Shown here: one piece after another, positions 5,844 through 9,308 of the stretch
Layout of the letters: every line of letters starts with the position of its first letter
Position numbering within the stretch: the stretch's first letter is position 1
From: JBOHHR01 sp050740975
GTDB lineage: Bacteria > Pseudomonadota > Gammaproteobacteria > JBOHHR01
DNA length: 9,308 bases
Direction: 5' to 3'
Assembly (NCBI GenBank): GCA_050740975.1
Contig: JBOIEE010000232.1
Location: 1 to 9,308, forward strand
Notes under the pieces: generated by a model
Seen by the model: the letters and a program-made list of their open reading frames with translations, nothing else
What the model was told of the DNA's origin: nothing
Databases searched by the model: none
Made by a program: the position numbers and the translations under genes

Positions 5844-5871
5844 TTGACAACGATTCGCATTCGCATATAAT
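5844..5871 (+). promoter_or_regulatory. Consensus sigma-70 promoter of the TonB-receptor operon
   Basis: The -35 TTGACA (5844-5849) and -10 TATAAT (5866-5871) both match consensus perfectly, with a 16-base spacer. Such a strong promoter needs a repressor, and the Fur-like site over it supplies one. Transcription should start near 5878, leaving a leader of about 27 bases. Confidence 0.8.
5846..5864. promoter_or_regulatory. Fur-box-like operator over the promoter
   Basis: The 19 bases at 5846-5864 match the classical Fur consensus GATAATGATAATCATTATC at 12 positions by my alignment, keeping the GATT/CATT core spacing. The site covers part of the -35 and the spacer, so iron-loaded Fur would block RNA polymerase. 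A perfect 8-base inverted repeat (GCGAATGC at 5834-5841, GCATTCGC at 5857-5864) brackets the -35 and could extend the operator. Confidence 0.65.
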
Positions 5872-5904
5872 CCCGCCAATAATCAAGAGCAGGGGGATGA
5901 ACCG

Positions 5905-8052
5905 TTGCGTAAAATCAATCATAGTTTGGTCGCGATCGGTGTGTCATTGGTGCCGATGAGCTCGTATGGGGAGACATTGGCGGGAACTGAAAAAGAGGTA
6001 ATCACACTGCCAACCGTGGAGGTCGTGGGTTCTGCGGAACGGCTACCGGAGATAGCCGGCTCGGCGAGCATTCTGTATGAAGAGGAGCTCACATCGAGCC
6101 GCGTGTTCACGGTGCACGAAGCCTTGCGTAAGGTGCCGGGGGTCAACATCCGGGATGAAGAAGGTTTTGCGATCCGCCCAAACATCGGTTTGCGCGGTTT
6201 GAATCCCACTCGCTCCACCAAGGTGTTGCTGCTCGAAGACGGCCTCCCGCTCACGTACGCGCCCTACGGGGACAACGCCAGTTATTACCATCCCCCCATC
6301 GACCGCTTCGAACGCATCGAAGTCTTGAAGGGCTCGGAGCAGATCCTATTCGGACCGCAGACCATCGGCGGCGTCATCAACTACATCACCCCCACGCCAC
6401 CGCAGGAATTCGGAGGCCGGCTCGCGCTGACCGGTGGAAACCGCGATTATTTCAACGGCCACCTGGGCCTCGGTGGCAAGGGGCTGTTGCTCGATGTGTT
6501 GCAGAAGCAGGGGGACGGGTCACGGGACAACGAGGAGTTGGAGCTCACGGACGTGAACCTAAAGGGCATTTTCAACTGGGGTACGCGCCACGGTCTCACG
6601 CTGCGCGCAAATTATTACCGCGAGGATTCCGACGTCACCTATACCGGTATCACTGAAGCGGAGTTGCGTAACTTTGGTTTCCGCTACAACCCGTTTGACA
6701 ACGATGAGTTCGAGGTCGATCGCTACGCTCTATCTGCGACCTACCGGCTCGAGTTTGCGGCGGATGCGGTATTGACCACGAGTCTCTACGGCACCCATTT
6801 TTCCCGAGATTGGTGGCGCCAGTCGAGCACCACGACCGATTCGCAATGCGGTGCCGCTTTCACCAATGCGCGGCTGGCGGGGGCAACGATCGCTCCGGAC
6901 GGGTGTAATTCCATCCAAGGCCGCCTCCGGGATTACTACACGTACGGGGTTGAGCCGCGGCTCGAGGTGCGCCACCGACTGTTTGGCATCGAAAGCGAGT
7001 TCAAGAGTGGTTTCCGTGCTCATTACGAGACCCAAGATCGGCAGCAAGAAAACGGCACCTCGCCCACGGCCCGCGCGGGCAGCGTGGTCGAGGACAATGA
7101 CCGCGACGTCGATGCTTACTCTGGGTTCGCGCAGAACCGCTTCCTCTTGGGGCGCTGGACGCTGACCCCAGGCGTGCGGGTCGAGCACGTCATCAACGAG
7201 CGCACTAACAACCTCACCCAGGCTTCCGGTGAGGCTGATCTGACCGAGGTGCTCCCCGCGGCCGGGCTGACATTCAGCCCGGTCGATAATACGACGCTTT
7301 TTTTCGGTTTTCACCGAGGGTTCGCCCCGCCGCGTACGGAAGATCTTATCAATACTCCAAGCGGTTCTTCGACAGCCACGTTTACCGACGTCGATGCTGA
7401 GAAGAGCTGGATTTACGAAGTTGGGGTCCGCAGCCAGCCGCTATCCGGCCTACACCTCGACGCGACGTATTTCCGTAACGATTTTGAGAATCTCATTGCG
7501 GTCGGATCCATAGCGGGCGGCTCCACGCCCCTTTCTCAAGGTGAAGCTTTATTCGAGGGGCTAGAGCTCTTCGGGCGGCTCGATAGTCAAGAGCGGTTCG
7601 GGACCAAGGGCAACATCTACTTCCAAACCGCCTATACCTACCTGCCGACCGCTGAGCAAGAAACGCCTTTCATTCAGGTGGCTAATGGGCAGCCGGTTGT
7701 TGGGAGCCAGGCCGGCAATCGCCAACCCTACGCGCCTGAACACCTGGTAACAGCCGCTGTAGGCTACACCCATACGTCGGGTTGGGATGTCCGGTTCGAG
7801 GCGGTGTACGTAGGGGATCAGTTCGCCGACTTCGCTGAAACCCTCACCCCGAGCGCCGATGGCCAGAGAGGCCTGATCGAGGATTACACGATCTTCAATG
7901 CGGCCTTCAATTATCCCCTCAAGGCGTGGGGAACGACACTGTTTCTAACTGCGAAGAATATTGCGGACAACGATTACATCGCCGATCGCACCCGAGGGAT
8001 CCGGCCGGGCAGCCCACTGGTGGTGCAAGGCGGCGTAGAGTTTCGATTCTGA
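5905..8052 (+). CDS. FecA-type TonB-dependent outer-membrane receptor
   Basis: This 715-residue TonB-dependent receptor probably imports a ferric chelate. A signal peptide covers about residues 1-22. A likely TonB box (VITLPTVE, 32-39) precedes the plug (about 50-163), which has ALRKVPGVNIR, NIGLRGLNPTRSTKVLLLEDGLP and EVLKGSEQILFGPQTIGGVINYIT. This wording resembles FecA (COG4772). The barrel runs to a terminal Phe (GGVEFRF). Unlike E. coli FecA it has no N-terminal signalling domain, and no fecI/fecR genes are seen, so it should be a plain transporter. C315 and C334 could form a disulfide in an outer loop. The start is TTG, with AGGGGG eight bases upstream and no in-frame ATG before it. The Fur-like promoter supports iron limitation as the signal. 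The ligand could be ferric citrate, but this is not shown. Confidence 0.95.
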   Translation: MRKINHSLVAIGVSLVPMSSYGETLAGTEKEVITLPTVEVVGSAERLPEIAGSASILYEEELTSSRVFTVHEALRKVPGVNIRDEEGFAIRPNIGLRGLNPTRSTKVLLLEDGLPLTYAPYGDNASYYHPPIDRFERIEVLKGSEQILFGPQTIGGVINYITPTPPQEFGGRLALTGGNRDYFNGHLGLGGKGLLLDVLQKQGDGSRDNEELELTDVNLKGIFNWGTRHGLTLRANYYREDSDVTYTGITEAELRNFGFRYNPFDNDEFEVDRYALSATYRLEFAADAVLTTSLYGTHFSRDWWRQSSTTTDSQCGAAFTNARLAGATIAPDGCNSIQGRLRDYYTYGVEPRLEVRHRLFGIESEFKSGFRAHYETQDRQQENGTSPTARAGSVVEDNDRDVDAYSGFAQNRFLLGRWTLTPGVRVEHVINERTNNLTQASGEADLTEVLPAAGLTFSPVDNTTLFFGFHRGFAPPRTEDLINTPSGSSTATFTDVDAEKSWIYEVGVRSQPLSGLHLDATYFRNDFENLIAVGSIAGGSTPLSQGEALFEGLELFGRLDSQERFGTKGNIYFQTAYTYLPTAEQETPFIQVANGQPVVGSQAGNRQPYAPEHLVTAAVGYTHTSGWDVRFEAVYVGDQFADFAETLTPSADGQRGLIEDYTIFNAAFNYPLKAWGTTLFLTAKNIADNDYIADRTRGIRPGSPLVVQGGVEFRF

Positions 8053-8074
8053 ACCAATCTTGGAGGAGGAAAGT

Positions 8075-8311
8075 TTGAAAACCAAACCCTGTCAGACCGA
8101 ACCCCTCGTGAGCTCAGAGGCTTGCGAGGTGTGGGTGTGCACGGATTGCAGCACTGTCCACTTCCACATGGGCCCGATCTCGCTACGCGTCAAACCCGAG
8201 CACTTCGCGGCGATCGCTGCGACCTTACAGGAGGCGGTATTCAAGCTGCGGCGGCGAGGGGAGGGATTCGACGCTCAGCCCGCGCTCACGCGGTCTAGCC
8301 TGAACCACTAG
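8075..8311 (+). CDS. Small CxxC/HxH protein of unknown function in the iron operon
   Basis: This 78-residue cytoplasmic-looking protein has no signal peptide or membrane span. The core is C17-EVWV-C22-TD-C25-STV-H29-F-H31-MGPISLRVKPEHF, then a helix (about 42-59, AAIAATLQEAVFKLRRR). The C22xxC25 pair with H29 and H31 could bind iron or zinc, and C6 and C17 are further candidate ligands. I chose the TTG at 8075, preceded by the strong GGAGGAGGA at 8062-8070. An earlier TTG at 8060 lies on that ribosome binding site. It begins 22 bases after the receptor stop, so it is probably co-transcribed under the Fur-like promoter. I do not recognise a named family. The regular HFHMGPISLR...PEHF pattern suggests a conserved domain rather than random coding. 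Confidence 0.8.
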   Translation: MKTKPCQTEPLVSSEACEVWVCTDCSTVHFHMGPISLRVKPEHFAAIAATLQEAVFKLRRRGEGFDAQPALTRSSLNH

Positions 8312-8342
8312 AAAATCTTGCGATAAACCCTAGTAGACGAAC

Positions 8343-8942
8343 ATGAGCACCCTGGTCAACCAAAAAGCCCCGGATTTCACCGCCCCGGCCGTGATGCCAG
8401 ACGGCAGTATCAAACCGGAGTTAAAGCTTGCGGATTATCGCAGCAGCTACGTGGTGCTGATATTCTATCCCTTGGACTTCACCTTCGTCTGCCCTTCCGA
8501 GATCATCGCGCATAGCAACCGTCTCGGGAGGTTTGCGGAGTTCGGGGTGCAGCTCATCGGCGTGTCCATCGACTCGCAGTTCACCCATCTCGCCTGGCGC
8601 GAGACCCCTGTAGAGGAAGGGGGGATCGGGCGCATCCGGTTTCCTCTCGTCGCCGACGTGAATCACGGCATCGTCAAAGCCTACGGTATCGAGCACCCCG
8701 ATGGGGTTGCTTTGCGTGCTTCTTTCTTGATCGACCGCCAAGGCATGGTGCAGCATCAGGTGGTAAATAACCTCCCGCTTGGGCGAGACGTGGAGGAGAT
8801 GCTGCGCATGGTCGAGGCCCTGCAGTTCACCGAACAACACGGTGAGGTGTGCCCCGCGGGCTGGCGCAAGGGTGAGCGGGGTATGCAGCCAAGCCCTCAG
8901 GGGGTGGCCGATTTCCTGGCGGAAAACGCAGACCGCCTTTGA
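8343..8942 (+). CDS. Typical 2-Cys peroxiredoxin (AhpC/TSA family)
   Basis: This cytoplasmic peroxidase reduces hydrogen peroxide, organic hydroperoxides and probably peroxynitrite. The 199-residue length is normal. The peroxidatic cysteine C50 sits in PLDFTFVCPSEI (43-54) and the resolving cysteine C170 in HGEVCPAGWRKGE, the standard arrangement for two-subunit disulfides. GGIG is present in the loop (EEGGIGRIRFPL), while the tail ADFLAENADRL has no Tyr-Phe motif, which fits peroxide-robust bacterial types. No ahpF is seen nearby, so thioredoxin or another reductase would recycle it. It starts 31 bases after the small CxxC gene, with a weak ribosome binding site. Placement in an iron-uptake operon suggests protection against Fenton chemistry during iron import. 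That role is inferred. Confidence 0.95.
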   Translation: MSTLVNQKAPDFTAPAVMPDGSIKPELKLADYRSSYVVLIFYPLDFTFVCPSEIIAHSNRLGRFAEFGVQLIGVSIDSQFTHLAWRETPVEEGGIGRIRFPLVADVNHGIVKAYGIEHPDGVALRASFLIDRQGMVQHQVVNNLPLGRDVEEMLRMVEALQFTEQHGEVCPAGWRKGERGMQPSPQGVADFLAENADRL

Positions 8943-8961
8943 GGGCGGAAGGGAAGCACGC

Positions 8962-9308
8962 ATGCACTACGATCTGGCCGTTGAATTCACCCCGACGCTG
9001 GTGCTTCGCGATCGAGAAAGCGATGATATCAAGCGCCTTTGGTCGGGATCGGTGGCGGCAAACATCATCGCTTCCGGCATCCTACCGCCGGTCTGTGTTC
9101 AGGGTGGCCGCTATCGTTGTGATAAATCGCTGATCTGGCGTCTCCTGTTAACGGCAACCGCAGCAGGTTTGGCGGGGGAGGAGCAAGCGAGGGCTCAGGT
9201 GGGTGAGTGCCTATACGGGCAGGAACCGATCGCAGAGAAACTCTCGCAGCATGGAGTTTATCCGACCTCGCAGCGGATGCGAGTGGCGCGCGCCTTGTTT
9301 GACGGGGT
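8962..9308 (+). CDS. Unrecognised gene downstream of the peroxiredoxin, cut by window edge
   Basis: An open frame starts at ATG 8962 and runs without a stop to the end of the window (115 codons seen). It begins MHYDLAVEFTPTLVLRDRES and continues with IKRLWSGSVAANIIASGILPPVCVQGGRYRCDKSLIWRLL, a small Ala/Gly-rich stretch, and GVYPTSQRMRVARALF. A GGAAGG about seven bases before the ATG and a 19-base gap from the peroxiredoxin stop support a real, co-transcribed gene. There is no signal peptide or membrane span in the visible part. Two cysteines (in PPVCVQ and YRCDK) lie near residues 46 and 54. I recognise no family. It may be a further member of the iron/oxidative-stress operon. Confidence 0.75.
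   Translation, partial: MHYDLAVEFTPTLVLRDRESDDIKRLWSGSVAANIIASGILPPVCVQGGRYRCDKSLIWRLLLTATAAGLAGEEQARAQVGECLYGQEPIAEKLSQHGVYPTSQRMRVARALFDG

Noticed and set aside
5897..5899. ATG upstream of the receptor as its start codon
   Set aside because: It is out of frame with the receptor, abuts the Shine-Dalgarno sequence with no spacing, and opens only a frame of about 20 codons.
6730..7314. 194-codon minus-strand frame opposite the receptor
   Set aside because: It is antisense to the receptor barrel, with no domain and no supporting context.
8421..8963. 180-codon minus-strand frame opposite the peroxiredoxin
   Set aside because: It lies entirely over a well-supported peroxiredoxin gene and has no recognisable domain. 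It is a shadow frame in GC-rich coding DNA.
1..9308. CRISPR array, tRNA or rRNA genes, insertion sequence or phage genes
   Set aside because: I saw no evenly spaced repeats, cloverleaf sequences, rRNA-like segments, transposase or integrase motifs on either strand.

Overview
The window looks like a chromosomal segment of a Gram-negative proteobacterium, most likely gamma- or betaproteobacterial. It encodes two outer-membrane beta-barrels, a periplasmic sulfate-binding protein, a Fur-type promoter and genes with Shine-Dalgarno-led ATG and TTG starts. Base composition is moderately GC-rich, with AT-rich promoter regions. I cannot name the genus from the sequence alone. I see no rRNA, tRNA, CRISPR array, insertion sequence or integrase.

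Left part, minus strand (about 4865 down to 1): a sulfate/oxyanion uptake operon. In transcription order it holds oscA (YezD/DUF2292 family), an OprO/OprP-type anion porin, sbp (periplasmic sulfate-binding protein), a one-domain molbindin, a 66-residue single-span membrane protein, an EAL-domain protein, and the first 81 codons of cysT. The cysT gene runs off the left edge, and cysW and cysA would be expected beyond it. The last three genes are tightly packed: an ATGA overlap joins the membrane protein to the EAL gene, and three bases separate the EAL gene from cysT. The EAL domain has lost several phosphodiesterase residues, so the operon may carry a c-di-GMP sensor rather than an enzyme. Several spacers contain strong hairpins, including a terminator-like one between oscA and the porin.

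Middle (about 4764 to 5843): a 320-base divergent spacer, then apt (adenine phosphoribosyltransferase, plus strand), which appears to stand alone, then a 305-base spacer.

Right part, plus strand (5844 to the end): an apparent iron-responsive cluster. A perfect TTGACA-16-TATAAT promoter is overlapped by a Fur-box-like sequence. It drives a FecA-type TonB-dependent receptor, a 78-residue protein with CxxC and HxH, a typical 2-Cys peroxiredoxin, and an unrecognised gene cut by the right edge. The logic appears to be iron uptake across the outer membrane coupled to peroxide defence. The strongest candidates for undescribed biology are the degenerate EAL protein with its coupled membrane partner in the sulfate operon, and the CxxC/HxH protein and unknown gene in the iron cluster.
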